Of a stretch of 16,802 nt of DNA, positions 1 through 10,235 are shown piece by piece. This DNA is from Planctomycetaceae bacterium (GTDB lineage Bacteria; Planctomycetota; Planctomycetia; Pirellulales; Pirellulaceae). Positions within the stretch are counted from its first letter, which is position 1. The number at the start of each line of letters is the position of its first letter. The DNA is taken from contig REEF01000221.1 of the NCBI GenBank assembly GCA_007695205.1, positions 1 to 16,802 on the forward strand, read 5' to 3'. Position numbers and translations under genes: made by a program. Under the pieces are notes generated by a model, which saw nothing but the letters and a program-made list of their open reading frames with translations, did no database searches and had not been told where the DNA came from.

Positions 1-187
1 GGGCAAGCTCGTTTCCATATGGTAGGTCGTTCCCCGAAAACGACTCCCGACCCCGCCCGCTGATTGCTATCCTTCAGCAGTCGATACGGGATTTCGGGTT
101 GCAGGATTGGACGCCGCAATGGTCAAATCCAAGGAAACCGAACTGCCACTCGAACAATCAGAACCTTAGCCGAACTGGGAATACCCC

Positions 188-1000
188 ATGCGACTTGCCT
201 GGACCACGGACATCCATCTGAATTTCGTCAAAGCGGCTGGGCGACAGCGGTTCCTGGAATCGCTGTCGGAAGCGGCCGATGCCGTGGCGATCAGCGGGGA
301 TATCGGGGAGAGCCATGACGTGGAAGCGTATCTGCGCGAAATGCAGGATCATCTGCAGCGGCCGATCTTCTTCGTGTTGGGGAACCACGATTTCTATCGG
401 GGCTCGATTGTGGAAACTCGGTCGGCCGTCACGCGACTGGCGGCACAGGCTCCGCATCTGGTCTACCTGAGCGCGACCACCGCAGTAGAACTGTCGCCGC
501 AGACAGCCATCATCGGCCACGACGGCTGGGCAGATGCACGCCTGGGAGATTTCACAGGCTCGACCGTCATGCTCAACGACTATCGGCTGATCGAAGAACT
601 GAGAGGCTGGCGCCGCGAAGTCAGCCATCCGCGTGAGAGCCTGCGTCGAGTTCTGCAGGAACTGGGCGACGAAGCCGCGAGGCATTTCCAGCAGGCACTG
701 GCAGAGGTAACGGGGCGTTACAGGTACGTGATCGTCATCACGCACGTTCCGCCGTTCCGTGAAGCCACCTGGCATCAGCAGCAGATCAGTGACGACAACT
801 GGCTGCCCCACTTTTCCTGCAAAGCCGTGGGCGACGTGCTACTGCAAGCCGCAGAAGCGAACCCCGGTTGCCAGTTGCTCGTCTTATGCGGCCATACGCA
901 CGGAGGCGGTGAAGCACAGATCCTGGACAACCTGCAGGTGCTGACCGGCGAAGCCGAATACGGCCGCCCGGAGATCCAGCGTATTCTGGAGATCGCCTGA
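188..1000 (+). CDS. Calcineurin-like metallophosphoesterase
   Basis: 270 aa cytoplasmic protein with no signal peptide. The order of dimetal-binding motifs of the calcineurin-like phosphoesterase superfamily is visible: TDIH near residues 7-10 (Asp8, His10), SGD at 36-38 (Asp38), GNHD at 65-68, THVPP at 185-189 (His186) and a terminal GHTHGG at 235-240. All metal ligands expected for a binuclear phosphoesterase are present, so it should be catalytically competent; the substrate (phosphomonoester, phosphodiester or nucleotide) cannot be read from the sequence. The ATG at 188 is used because the first motif follows at residue 7; a weak TGGGA lies upstream. It stands alone: the next gene is 674 bp downstream and nothing complete precedes it. 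Family assignment is secure; cellular role is unknown. Confidence 0.93.
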   Translation: MRLAWTTDIHLNFVKAAGRQRFLESLSEAADAVAISGDIGESHDVEAYLREMQDHLQRPIFFVLGNHDFYRGSIVETRSAVTRLAAQAPHLVYLSATTAVELSPQTAIIGHDGWADARLGDFTGSTVMLNDYRLIEELRGWRREVSHPRESLRRVLQELGDEAARHFQQALAEVTGRYRYVIVITHVPPFREATWHQQQISDDNWLPHFSCKAVGDVLLQAAEANPGCQLLVLCGHTHGGGEAQILDNLQVLTGEAEYGRPEIQRILEIA

Positions 1001-1206
1001 CCGCAACGCAATACACACTTCGGCTGCTTGCCCCGCGTGACGGCGAGTGCCAAACCGTCGACAGCCCACGGTAGGAGAGTAGCCCAGTCGCGCAACCCAG
1101 TCGAGCAACCCCGATGGCAATGCCGAGGCCTGGTTAAGACACTCACAGCCTTTGCAGCGATTCCGACTCATCGGCGACTCATCCGTGCCCCGGCTTTGCC
1201 ATCCGT

Positions 1207-1321
1207 GCTACTAAGCACCGTTCGAGAAATAACTGTCCGATGTCCCCTCGCCCCTCCGGGGAGAGGGCAGGGTGAGGGGGCCGAAAGTGCGTCAGTTATT
1301 TCCCGCACGGTGCGAAGTCGA
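1207..1321. repeat. MITE/REP-like inverted-repeat element E1
   Basis: The two ends, 1207-1235 and 1293-1321, are imperfect inverted repeats matching at 23 of 29 positions; the inner part reads GCACCG, a variable stretch, then GAAATAACTG on each strand. Inside them lies a second, C/G-rich palindrome: CCCCTCGCCC at 1244-1253 against GGGTGAGGGG at 1270-1279. The whole can fold into one long hairpin. It encodes no transposase, so it is either a nonautonomous mobile element or a REP-type dispersed palindrome. Its left end aligns without gaps to the left end of E2 (15429) at 21 of 28 positions. Family membership and mobility are inference. Confidence 0.75.
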
Positions 1322-1660
1322 CGCCGAGCCGTTGTCGTAGCGGAACCACCATCGGGACAACCGGGGGGGCTGAGGTTCGTGGTCCTACGCCCCTTGTATC
1401 CACATGAGCACCTGGGGAAATGGTACCACTTGGAATCCTTCAACGGATCGAAGTTACCTGATTCCTTCGTGGGCGAACTTGTCGTCTTCTGGATGGCTTG
1501 TTCGAAGGATTTGCCGTGTGTGAGATCACAAAACACTATGCCGATGACCTGCGTGATGGTGTGTGCCAAAATGGGTGAGTAGACGGGTTGCCATTGCGAG
1601 GGATCCGAGTATGGTGGCGGGGTGCGGACAGCATTCTGCCCGAATTTTTCCCACTCGAAC

Positions 1661-1665
1661 AGGAG
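1661..1665 (+). promoter_or_regulatory. Shine-Dalgarno site that fixes the BNR gene start
   Basis: AGGAG lies 9 bases before the ATG at 1675. It supports that start over the in-frame ATG at 1588, which would add 29 residues in front of an otherwise classic signal peptide. Confidence 0.75.
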
Positions 1666-1674
1666 CTTTGCCCG

Positions 1675-3579
1675 ATGAGCGCGCGCTTGATTTCCACGGT
1701 TTTGGCTGTCGCGGTGATGGTAGGGTGCTTGCTGCTCGGGGATGGGATCCAAGGCGCGCAACCGGGTGGGGCGGCGGGCGCATCGGTGGTTCCCGACTCG
1801 CGGCATATCAGCAACGGGTGGGAGATTCCCAGTGTGGGGTATGCCGATCAGCCGTATGTCGTCCAGACCGATGATGGGGCCTGGCTGTGTGTATTGACCA
1901 CGGGGGTGGGCGTCGAGGGCGCCAGCGGCCAACATATCGTCTCGATGCGCAGCACGGATCGAGGCCGGACGTGGGAACCGATGGTACCGATCGAACCGGC
2001 CGATGGCCCCGAAGCCAGCTATGCCGTCTTGCTGAAAGTGCCCTACGGCCGAGTCTATGCCTTCTACAACCACAACACGGACAACCATCGGCAGGTGAAA
2101 AGCGAAGATGGGGCCGTTTTTACTCGCGTGGACGTCCAGGGCTACTATGTGTTCAAATTCAGCGACGATCATGGACGCAGTTGGTCCGACCAGCGTTACC
2201 AGGTGCCGATCCGTGAATTCCAATGCGATCGTGAAAACGTGTACGGCGGCCAGCGGCGGTTCTTCTGGAATGTGGGGCGCCCCCTGATTCTGGACGATGC
2301 CGCGATCATGGTCATTCACAAAATCGGCGCGTTGGGGGCCGGTTTTCTGGCGGAATCCGAAGGCGCTTTCTTCAAAAGCCGCAATATCCTGACCGAACGC
2401 GACCCGACCAAGATCGAATTCCAGACCCTGCCCGACGGCGACATCGGCTTACGCACTCCCCATGGCGGCGGGCGCGTGGCGGAGGAGCAGAGCCTGGTCA
2501 AGTTGAGCGATGGTTCGCTGTACTGCGTCTACCGTACGATCGACGGCTGGCCCGCGTCGGCCTACAGCCGCGATGGCGGGCACACGTGGACGGAGCCTGC
2601 ATACAAGACGTACACGCCGGGTGGGCGGCGAGTGAAGAATCCGCGAGCCGCGAACTTCGCCTGGAACTGCTCCAATGGCATGTTCTTGTACTGGTTCCAT
2701 AACCACGGCGGTCGCTGGATCGGCGAACTGGGGGCCGGTGGCCGCGGCGGACGAAGCCCGTACGATGATCGCAACCCAGCCTGGCTGATGGCCGGGCGCG
2801 AAGTCGATACGCCCGAAGGAAAACGCATCGAGTGGTCTCAGCCGGAGATCCTGCTGTACGACGATGATCCGTACATCCGCATGAGCTATCCGGATCTGAT
2901 CGAACAGGACGGCAACTTCTACGTGACCGAGACTCAAAAGGAGATCGCTCGCGTGCACGAAATCCCCAAGACGATTTTGGACGATCTGTTCGGTCAATGG
3001 GAAAACCAAAGCGTCGCACGATCCGGTTTGGTGCTGGAGCTGCCTGCCAACGGTTCGATGCCGGAAGAAGCAGCGATGCCCGATCTGCCACGTCTGAACG
3101 TCCGCGACACGCGGCGAATGGATCATGGGGTGCGGGATCTGCGAGCCGGTTTTAGTCTGGACCTGTGGCTGGAACTCGATTCGGTGGACGCTGGCCAAAC
3201 GATCCTGGACAGCCGTGACGCGACCGGAGCGGGGCTGCTGGTCGGTACCACCGACACCGGCACGCTGGCCATCACAATGAACGACGGCCGCCAACAAGCC
3301 GTCTGGGACTCGGATCCCGGCGCGATCCGGGCCGGACAACTTCACCACGTGTGCATCATCGTCGACGGCGGCCCCAAGATCATCACGTTTGTGGTGGACG
3401 GCGTGTTGTGTGATGGCCATGACCAACGGCAATTTGGCTGGGGCCGCTTCAGCCCCACGTTGCGCACGCCGATCGGCTGCTCGACCCTGCGAATCGGGCC
3501 CGTCGTCCGCTCGCTGCGGATCTACGATCGGGCGTTACGAACCAGCGAAGCCGTGGGCAACTTCCAAGCCGGGCGATAA
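1675..3579 (+). CDS. Exported BNR/Asp-box (sialidase-like) protein with C-terminal LamG domain
   Basis: 634 aa. Residues 1-30 form a signal peptide: basic MSAR, a hydrophobic VLAVAVMVGCLLLG core, and a probable cut near IQGAQ. The following region carries three Asp boxes (S-x-D-x-G-x-T/S-W) at about 93-100 (STDRGRTW), 163-170 (SDDHGRSW) and 298-305 (SRDGGHTW), the hallmark of six-bladed beta-propeller sialidase-type proteins. From about residue 483 to the end a beta-rich region resembles the LamG/concanavalin-like jellyroll (FSLDLWLELD, LHHVCIIVDGG, LRIYDRAL). The likely role is binding or cleaving an extracellular glycan. I do not see a clear FRIP/YRIP motif or arginine triad, so true sialidase activity is doubtful. 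The Cys in the hydrophobic core is not in a good lipobox. It appears monocistronic. Confidence 0.85.
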   Translation: MSARLISTVLAVAVMVGCLLLGDGIQGAQPGGAAGASVVPDSRHISNGWEIPSVGYADQPYVVQTDDGAWLCVLTTGVGVEGASGQHIVSMRSTDRGRTWEPMVPIEPADGPEASYAVLLKVPYGRVYAFYNHNTDNHRQVKSEDGAVFTRVDVQGYYVFKFSDDHGRSWSDQRYQVPIREFQCDRENVYGGQRRFFWNVGRPLILDDAAIMVIHKIGALGAGFLAESEGAFFKSRNILTERDPTKIEFQTLPDGDIGLRTPHGGGRVAEEQSLVKLSDGSLYCVYRTIDGWPASAYSRDGGHTWTEPAYKTYTPGGRRVKNPRAANFAWNCSNGMFLYWFHNHGGRWIGELGAGGRGGRSPYDDRNPAWLMAGREVDTPEGKRIEWSQPEILLYDDDPYIRMSYPDLIEQDGNFYVTETQKEIARVHEIPKTILDDLFGQWENQSVARSGLVLELPANGSMPEEAAMPDLPRLNVRDTRRMDHGVRDLRAGFSLDLWLELDSVDAGQTILDSRDATGAGLLVGTTDTGTLAITMNDGRQQAVWDSDPGAIRAGQLHHVCIIVDGGPKIITFVVDGVLCDGHDQRQFGWGRFSPTLRTPIGCSTLRIGPVVRSLRIYDRALRTSEAVGNFQAGR

Positions 3580-3701
3580 GCGGCAAAAAAGACCGAAAGC
3601 CAGCACAGCCGGCAGAATCCTCACAGCACCACACGATTTGACACAGCGGCCTATGCCATTCGGGATAAACTGGGTGTCCTGGCAAGATGCGCGATCGATA
3701 C

Positions 3702-3730
3702 TTGACACGGAGTTCTGGGGAAACCAGAAT
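3702..3730 (+). promoter_or_regulatory. Sigma70-type promoter for the membrane protein gene
   Basis: A perfect TTGACA -35 box at 3702-3707 is followed, after exactly 17 bases, by CAGAAT at 3725-3730 (4 of 6 matches to TATAAT). The predicted transcript would start near 3737 and give a leader of about 47 bases before the ATG at 3784. Spacing and -35 quality make this the best promoter in the window, but it is unproven. Confidence 0.5.
3713..3729. promoter_or_regulatory. Perfect 6-bp dyad overlapping the -10 region
   Basis: TTCTGG (3713-3718) and CCAGAA (3724-3729) form a perfect inverted repeat around GGAAA, covering the promoter spacer and most of the -10 box. This is where a repressor operator would lie; a small RNA hairpin is unlikely because the dyad sits upstream of the expected transcription start. 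The regulator is unknown. Confidence 0.35.
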
Positions 3731-3783
3731 CAGCAAGGGTTGGGGGCGATCCGACCTGTCGATCAGCAATGGGAGAAGAGATC

Positions 3784-4578
3784 ATGGCTTCTGCGGGAAA
3801 TTCTTTGGTTCGTCTGCTTCGGTTGTTTGTGCACATCCTTAGTTATCTGGTGGTGGGCTATGTGTTTGGGCCACCGGCCGCCGTAAATCGTTGGTTCTTG
3901 ATGCGAGCCCAAGCGAACTTGGAACGCCGAAAAATGCGTTGGATCTCCGTCGACCCGATCGTCGCCGCGTGGACCGGTCCGGCGGTGGCCTACGTACTGC
4001 TCGGCTTGTATTCGTTGGGAGCGGACACCCAGATTCTGGGGTGGATGGCCATCATGCTGGTGATTTACGTCGTGGTGGTACTCGGCTTCGATCCTCGATT
4101 TGGCCACACTCTGATAGGGGGGCTAATGGTCGCCGTACTCGGCTTGATCGTGGCCATGGTCTTGCGTGATGCACCAGAGCAGCATAACTGGCTGGTTGCT
4201 CAGTTCCGCTGGGTCTTCTATGAATCCGGCGTCGACTTCTATCCGGTGCCGACCGCCATCATCGCCACGGCGGTCGCCTTGCTGGTGCTGTTCGAAACGG
4301 GTTACGAACTGGTAATGCGTCGCAACACGGTGGACGGCAACCACTATAATCTGTCGCAGTTGTTCGAGAGCCAATCGACCCTGAAACGTGAAGACTATCA
4401 TCTGGAGCACGATATCCCGGATTTCATCGAATACCGAATGAACGCATTGTCCAGCATTCGGTTCAAGCCCACGAAAGACGGGTTAAAGGAAATCGTGCAG
4501 GAGCGGGTGCCTTGGGGCAGCCACATCATCGACCATCTTCGCACGTTGACTAAAAAGACCGACGTGCTGGTTCGGTGA
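3784..4578 (+). CDS. Polytopic membrane protein of unknown function
   Basis: 264 aa, not assigned to a family. Hydrophobic segments lie at about residues 8-30, 58-79, 84-102, 108-128 and 157-175, suggesting five transmembrane helices. A short basic loop (RAQANLERRKMRW, 41-53) follows the first. The last 85 residues are soluble and polar, rich in charged residues, and contain LFESQSTLKREDYHLEHD. No catalytic motif, transporter signature or lipobox is recognised. The ATG at 3784 is preferred because GGGAGAAG at 3771-3778 sits at ribosome-binding distance; the in-frame ATG at 3769 lies upstream of that site. It has its own promoter candidate and precedes aceE by 234 bp, so shared regulation with pyruvate dehydrogenase is not implied. 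The gene is surely real; its function is unknown. Confidence 0.8.
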   Translation: MASAGNSLVRLLRLFVHILSYLVVGYVFGPPAAVNRWFLMRAQANLERRKMRWISVDPIVAAWTGPAVAYVLLGLYSLGADTQILGWMAIMLVIYVVVVLGFDPRFGHTLIGGLMVAVLGLIVAMVLRDAPEQHNWLVAQFRWVFYESGVDFYPVPTAIIATAVALLVLFETGYELVMRRNTVDGNHYNLSQLFESQSTLKREDYHLEHDIPDFIEYRMNALSSIRFKPTKDGLKEIVQERVPWGSHIIDHLRTLTKKTDVLVR

Positions 4579-4732
4579 CGGCCCAAGTGTGACCATCGTT
4601 TGGGGCGATCGGCTGCCCAGCTTTCGATCTTTACGCACATCGCCCGATCGAGAACAATAGGCTTCGCGCCTGCTAAAGCCTCTGTCGCTGGCTGGGCGTT
4701 CGACGCAAGCCGTTCGCTTGACCGCGACCGGG

Positions 4733-4761
4733 TTCTTTGCGCGGATGAAATACCCTATACT
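4733..4761 (+). promoter_or_regulatory. Candidate aceE promoter
   Basis: TATACT at 4756-4761 is a good -10 box. The sequence 17 bases upstream, TTCTTT (4733-4738), is only a poor -35. A 6-bp dyad AGGCTT/AAGCCT (4659-4664 and 4676-4681) lies further upstream and might be a regulator site. The expected transcript start near 4768 gives a leader of about 45 bases before the aceE ATG. Confidence 0.3.
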
Positions 4762-4812
4762 TCTTCACGTAGATGGCAAAACATACCTTTCGCCGATAAG
4801 GTTAGGAAAAAT

Positions 4813-7533
<2,721 letters not shown>

Positions 7534-7586
7534 ACCTGAGAGGTCTTTTACTCCCTTTTTTCATCAGCCAGACAAGACGAACGAAG

Positions 7587-8999
7587 ATGAGCATCGAAAT
7601 CAAGGTACCCGATTTGGGCGATGGTGTGGACTCGGGCGATATCCTAGAGATCCTGGTACGCGAAGGTGAAACGATCCGCAAAGACCAAGGGATCGTCGAG
7701 TTGGAAACGGACAAGGCGACGGTCGAGGTGCCCAGCACTCACGCGGGCCGAGTGACCAAAGTCCTGGTTGACGTTGGACAAAGCGTCGCCGTGGGGGCGC
7801 CGCTGATCGCGGTCGAGGCAAGTGAGGCGTCCGAGAGTAAATCGGCGGCGCCGTCGAAGGAATCGCCCGCTGCGACCGAGGAGAAAGCCGAAGAACCGGC
7901 GGCAGAAGAGCCAAAGGCGACCCCGGCGAAAGAGAAAAAGGCTACGAAAACCAAACCGACGGCAGACGACGGGCGGGACGACGAAGCGGACGACGAACGC
8001 GACGAACCCGCTACGCCCAAGAAAGCCAGTAGGCAGCCCGCGGCGACCCCAGCCAGCAAGCCGGTTGCGGCCGAGCCTGCTGCGGAACAACTGGGCGAAA
8101 TCGCTGCCGGTCCAGCCATCCGGCGATTCGCACGCGAAGTCGGCGTGGATCTGCGACGCGTCACGGCCACCGGCGAAGGTGGACGGATCACCCGTGAAGA
8201 TGTGCTGGAAGCGGTCCGCCAAGCCAGCAAGCAAGCTGCATCGACGCCCACCCCGGCGGCCACCGGACCCGGAGCGCCGTCCAGCGATAATTGGGGACCG
8301 GTACGCATCGAACGCATGTCCAAGATCCGACGTACCATCGCAGCTCAGATGCACAAATCGTGGGAGACCTGTCCGCGAGTCACCAACTTCGACGACGCCG
8401 ACGTCACCGAATTGGAACGCATCCGGGTGTCCAGCAAAGGCGATTATGCCGAGCGGGGAGTCCGCTTGAGCTCGATGCCGTTTGTCATCAAGTCGGTGGC
8501 GATGGCCCTGCGAAACAATCCCGTGTTGAACGCCTCGGTCGACATCGATAACGGCATGGTCGTTTACAAGGACTATGTGAATATCGGGATCGCCGTGGAC
8601 ACCGACCGAGGGCTGGTGGTGCCCGTGCTGCGAAACGCGGATCGCATGTCGTTCCCCGAGATCGCCAGGGCGTTAAGCACCATCGCCGAAAACGCTCGAA
8701 ATAACGAGTTTTCCATCGAGGATCTGCGCGGCGGAACGTTCACCATCAGCAATCTGGGCGCGATCGGCGGCGCCTACTCGACGCCGATCATCAACGTCCC
8801 CGAAGTGGCGATTCTGCTGGTTGGCCGCAGCCGCAAGATGCCACGCGTCTTGGAAAACGACCAGATGGCCGTGCGACTGGTCATGCCGCTCAGCCTGGCC
8901 TACGATCATCGATTGGTCGACGGCGCCGCTGCCGCTCGATTCCTGAACGAAGTGATCGGCTACTTGGAAGCCCCCGCCCGATTACTGCTGGCGCCTTGA
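7587..8999 (+). CDS. aceF: Dihydrolipoamide acetyltransferase, pyruvate dehydrogenase E2
   Basis: 470 aa. It transfers the acetyl group from lipoamide to CoA and forms the core of the pyruvate dehydrogenase complex. A single lipoyl domain occupies residues 2-78, with the lipoylated Lys43 in ETDKATVEVPS. Residues 80-170 are a long Ala/Pro/Glu/Lys-rich flexible linker, with an unusually acidic-basic patch at 125-141. A peripheral subunit-binding domain lies at 172-213 (PAIRRFAREVGVDL, GRITREDVLEAV). The catalytic domain runs from about 237 to the end with the active-site DHRLVDG at 440-446 (His441, Asp445). The combination with a homodimeric E1 gene 53 bp upstream identifies it as the pyruvate-specific E2. 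E. coli AceF has three lipoyl domains; this has one, which is common. No E3 gene follows. The upstream gap shows no strong Shine-Dalgarno. Confidence 0.95.
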   Translation: MSIEIKVPDLGDGVDSGDILEILVREGETIRKDQGIVELETDKATVEVPSTHAGRVTKVLVDVGQSVAVGAPLIAVEASEASESKSAAPSKESPAATEEKAEEPAAEEPKATPAKEKKATKTKPTADDGRDDEADDERDEPATPKKASRQPAATPASKPVAAEPAAEQLGEIAAGPAIRRFAREVGVDLRRVTATGEGGRITREDVLEAVRQASKQAASTPTPAATGPGAPSSDNWGPVRIERMSKIRRTIAAQMHKSWETCPRVTNFDDADVTELERIRVSSKGDYAERGVRLSSMPFVIKSVAMALRNNPVLNASVDIDNGMVVYKDYVNIGIAVDTDRGLVVPVLRNADRMSFPEIARALSTIAENARNNEFSIEDLRGGTFTISNLGAIGGAYSTPIINVPEVAILLVGRSRKMPRVLENDQMAVRLVMPLSLAYDHRLVDGAAAARFLNEVIGYLEAPARLLLAP

Positions 9000-9023
9000 T
9001 AAAACGCCGCAAGCGAGTTTGCC

Positions 9024-9995
9024 TCAGGCCGGACGTTGCTGACTCGGTAGGTCCTTGACCACGTTCCAGGCTAGTCCTGTCTTTTCCAAGGCCAGGATGA
9101 CCCAGTAGGTGATATCCAGTTCCCACCACTTATGGCCTTGACGAGCCATGCGTTGGAACGCGTGGTGGTTGTTGTGCCAGCCTTCCCCGAAGGCCAGCAG
9201 GCCTACCCACCACAGATTGCGACTGTTGTCGCTGGTTTCATAATTCCGATAGCCCCATACATGCGTGGCCGAATTGACAAACCACGTGATGTGGAAAACG
9301 TACACCAGCCGCACGAACTGTCCCCAGATCAAAAACGACATGCCCGTTTGCCAATCCCAGCCCAACCAGCCGACGGTCAACAGGACCACACCCAGAACGA
9401 TGTGCATGGGCAGAAACATCGCATGCAACACGTGCATCGCTCGATCTTTGTACAAATCCGGCGCATAGCGGCGGAGATGATCGTCCAATTGTCCACGAGG
9501 CACGGCAGGCATGAACCACAGCATGTGCGACCACCAGAATCCGTCGCGTGGAGAGTGAGGATCGCCGTCTTTGTCGCTGAACTGATGGTGCTGGCGATGG
9601 TTCGCCACCCACACCAGCGCCGAGCCTTCGCCAGAGAGTTGGCCGAGGAAAGCGAGCAACCAACGAATGGGTCGGTAGGTCGAGAAGCTGCGATGAGTCA
9701 GACAGCGATGGTACCCCATGCAAACGCCTAAGCTGGCAGTCATCCACACCAATACGACGAACAGCCCCAAGGCTTTCCAGGTGAAGAACCAAGGAGCCGC
9801 CAACGCGCCGGCATGCACCAACGCGATCCAGGTGACGACCGGCCAGTCGATCCCATCGGGCAGATGCTTTCGCACCGTGGGCGCCGCACGATGCTGTTCT
9901 TCTTCATGTTCCCGACCCGTGGCTCCCGGCGTCGGGATAGCAACCGCACCATCATCGAATTCCGTGGTCTGCAACGCTTCGGTCTCAGAAATCAT
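9024..9995 (-). CDS. Delta-9-type acyl-CoA desaturase, membrane di-iron enzyme
   Basis: 323 aa. It would introduce a cis double bond into a saturated fatty acyl chain at the membrane. The three histidine clusters of the family are intact: HRCLTH at 96-101, HRQHH at 133-137 and HNNHH at 274-278, plus the additional NSATH (241-245). Hydrophobic stretches at about 52-72, 76-95, 193-212 and 219-240 give the usual four helices, with the His boxes on the cytoplasmic side. The first 45 residues are polar and acidic and unlike other members. The ATG at 9995 is chosen over the TTG at 9998, and AGAGG lies about 9 bases upstream of it. It faces aceF tail to tail with only 24 bp between stops. No ferredoxin or reductase partner is in the window. 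Chain-length specificity is not visible. Confidence 0.93.
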   Translation of the reverse strand: MISETEALQTTEFDDGAVAIPTPGATGREHEEEQHRAAPTVRKHLPDGIDWPVVTWIALVHAGALAAPWFFTWKALGLFVVLVWMTASLGVCMGYHRCLTHRSFSTYRPIRWLLAFLGQLSGEGSALVWVANHRQHHQFSDKDGDPHSPRDGFWWSHMLWFMPAVPRGQLDDHLRRYAPDLYKDRAMHVLHAMFLPMHIVLGVVLLTVGWLGWDWQTGMSFLIWGQFVRLVYVFHITWFVNSATHVWGYRNYETSDNSRNLWWVGLLAFGEGWHNNHHAFQRMARQGHKWWELDITYWVILALEKTGLAWNVVKDLPSQQRPA

Positions 9996-10052
9996 CAAAG
10001 CTACCTCTAGGTGTCGAACGACTGGTTTGTGATCCAGGAAGTACTTACTTGC

Positions 10053-10235
10053 CTAGACGCAGGATTGTAATCGCTCGGGCAAAACAAGGTATCGCCACCA
10101 GGCATCCGGTTCGTAAAACTTTTGTAAAAGATAATGGATGCAAACCGCTCGAACAAATCCCGTCCTCGGACAGCCGCCTGCGACAAGCTTTTGGACAAGC
10201 ACCGTTTCAAACGCTGCTTCGCTGTGGGTCTTCAT
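10053..10235 (-). pseudogene. Truncated type I restriction R-subunit (HsdR) N-terminus, probable remnant
   Basis: 60 codons starting with MKTHSEAAFETVLVQKLVAG, which resembles the first residues of many HsdR proteins (H-S/T-E-x-A-F-E, then a short helix and Gly-Gly). Later LLQKFYEPDAWWRYL is reminiscent of the FI..TQP..W..L segment that follows in HsdR, then a TAG stops it. Full HsdR proteins are about 800-1100 aa, so more than 90% is missing. Its ATG overlaps the TGA of the preceding ImmA/IrrE gene (ATGA), and GGAAG lies upstream, so translation is coupled and the start looks genuine. It is either a decayed hsdR or a coincidental small gene. The HsdR resemblance is recognised by eye only. 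Confidence 0.4.

Larger units (their letters stand above)
1001..1674. other. Gene-free intergenic stretch with inverted-repeat element
   Basis: No credible protein gene is seen on either strand. The open frames crossing it run through the palindromic element at 1207-1321 and into the antisense of the next gene, and none shows a recognisable domain. The stretch holds the E1 repeat described separately and, at 1661-1665, the AGGAG ribosome binding site of the next gene. I see nothing identifiable in 1001-1206. Positions 1322-1600 have no clear structure either; they might be part of a longer dispersed repeat, which only a genome comparison would show. Confidence 0.6.

Noticed and set aside
26..44. 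GTCGTT/AACGAC dyad near the left edge as a terminator
   Set aside because: Only six base pairs, no U-run, and no gene end can be identified before it.
1028..1582. 184-codon plus-strand frame in the gene-free stretch
   Set aside because: It reads straight through E1, has no Shine-Dalgarno or domain, and is rich in Arg/Pro as expected for random GC-rich sequence.
1168..2319. 383-codon minus-strand frame crossing E1 and the BNR gene
   Set aside because: Its coding half is the exact antisense of a gene with signal peptide and Asp boxes, the other half runs through a palindromic repeat, and no domain is recognisable.
2449..3432. 327-codon frame antisense to the BNR gene
   Set aside because: Antisense shadow of a well-supported gene in high-GC DNA, with no family features.
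3638..3669. Another TTGACA (3638-3643) with GATAAA (3664-3669)
   Set aside because: The spacer is 20 bases, too long; the promoter at 3702-3730 is much better.
4603..4645. GGGCGAT/ATCGCCC dyad after the membrane protein gene as a terminator
   Set aside because: The loop is about 29 bases and no T-run follows.
4718..4761. TTGACC (4718-4723) as -35 for the TATACT box at 4756
   Set aside because: Spacing is 32 bases, incompatible with a sigma70 promoter.
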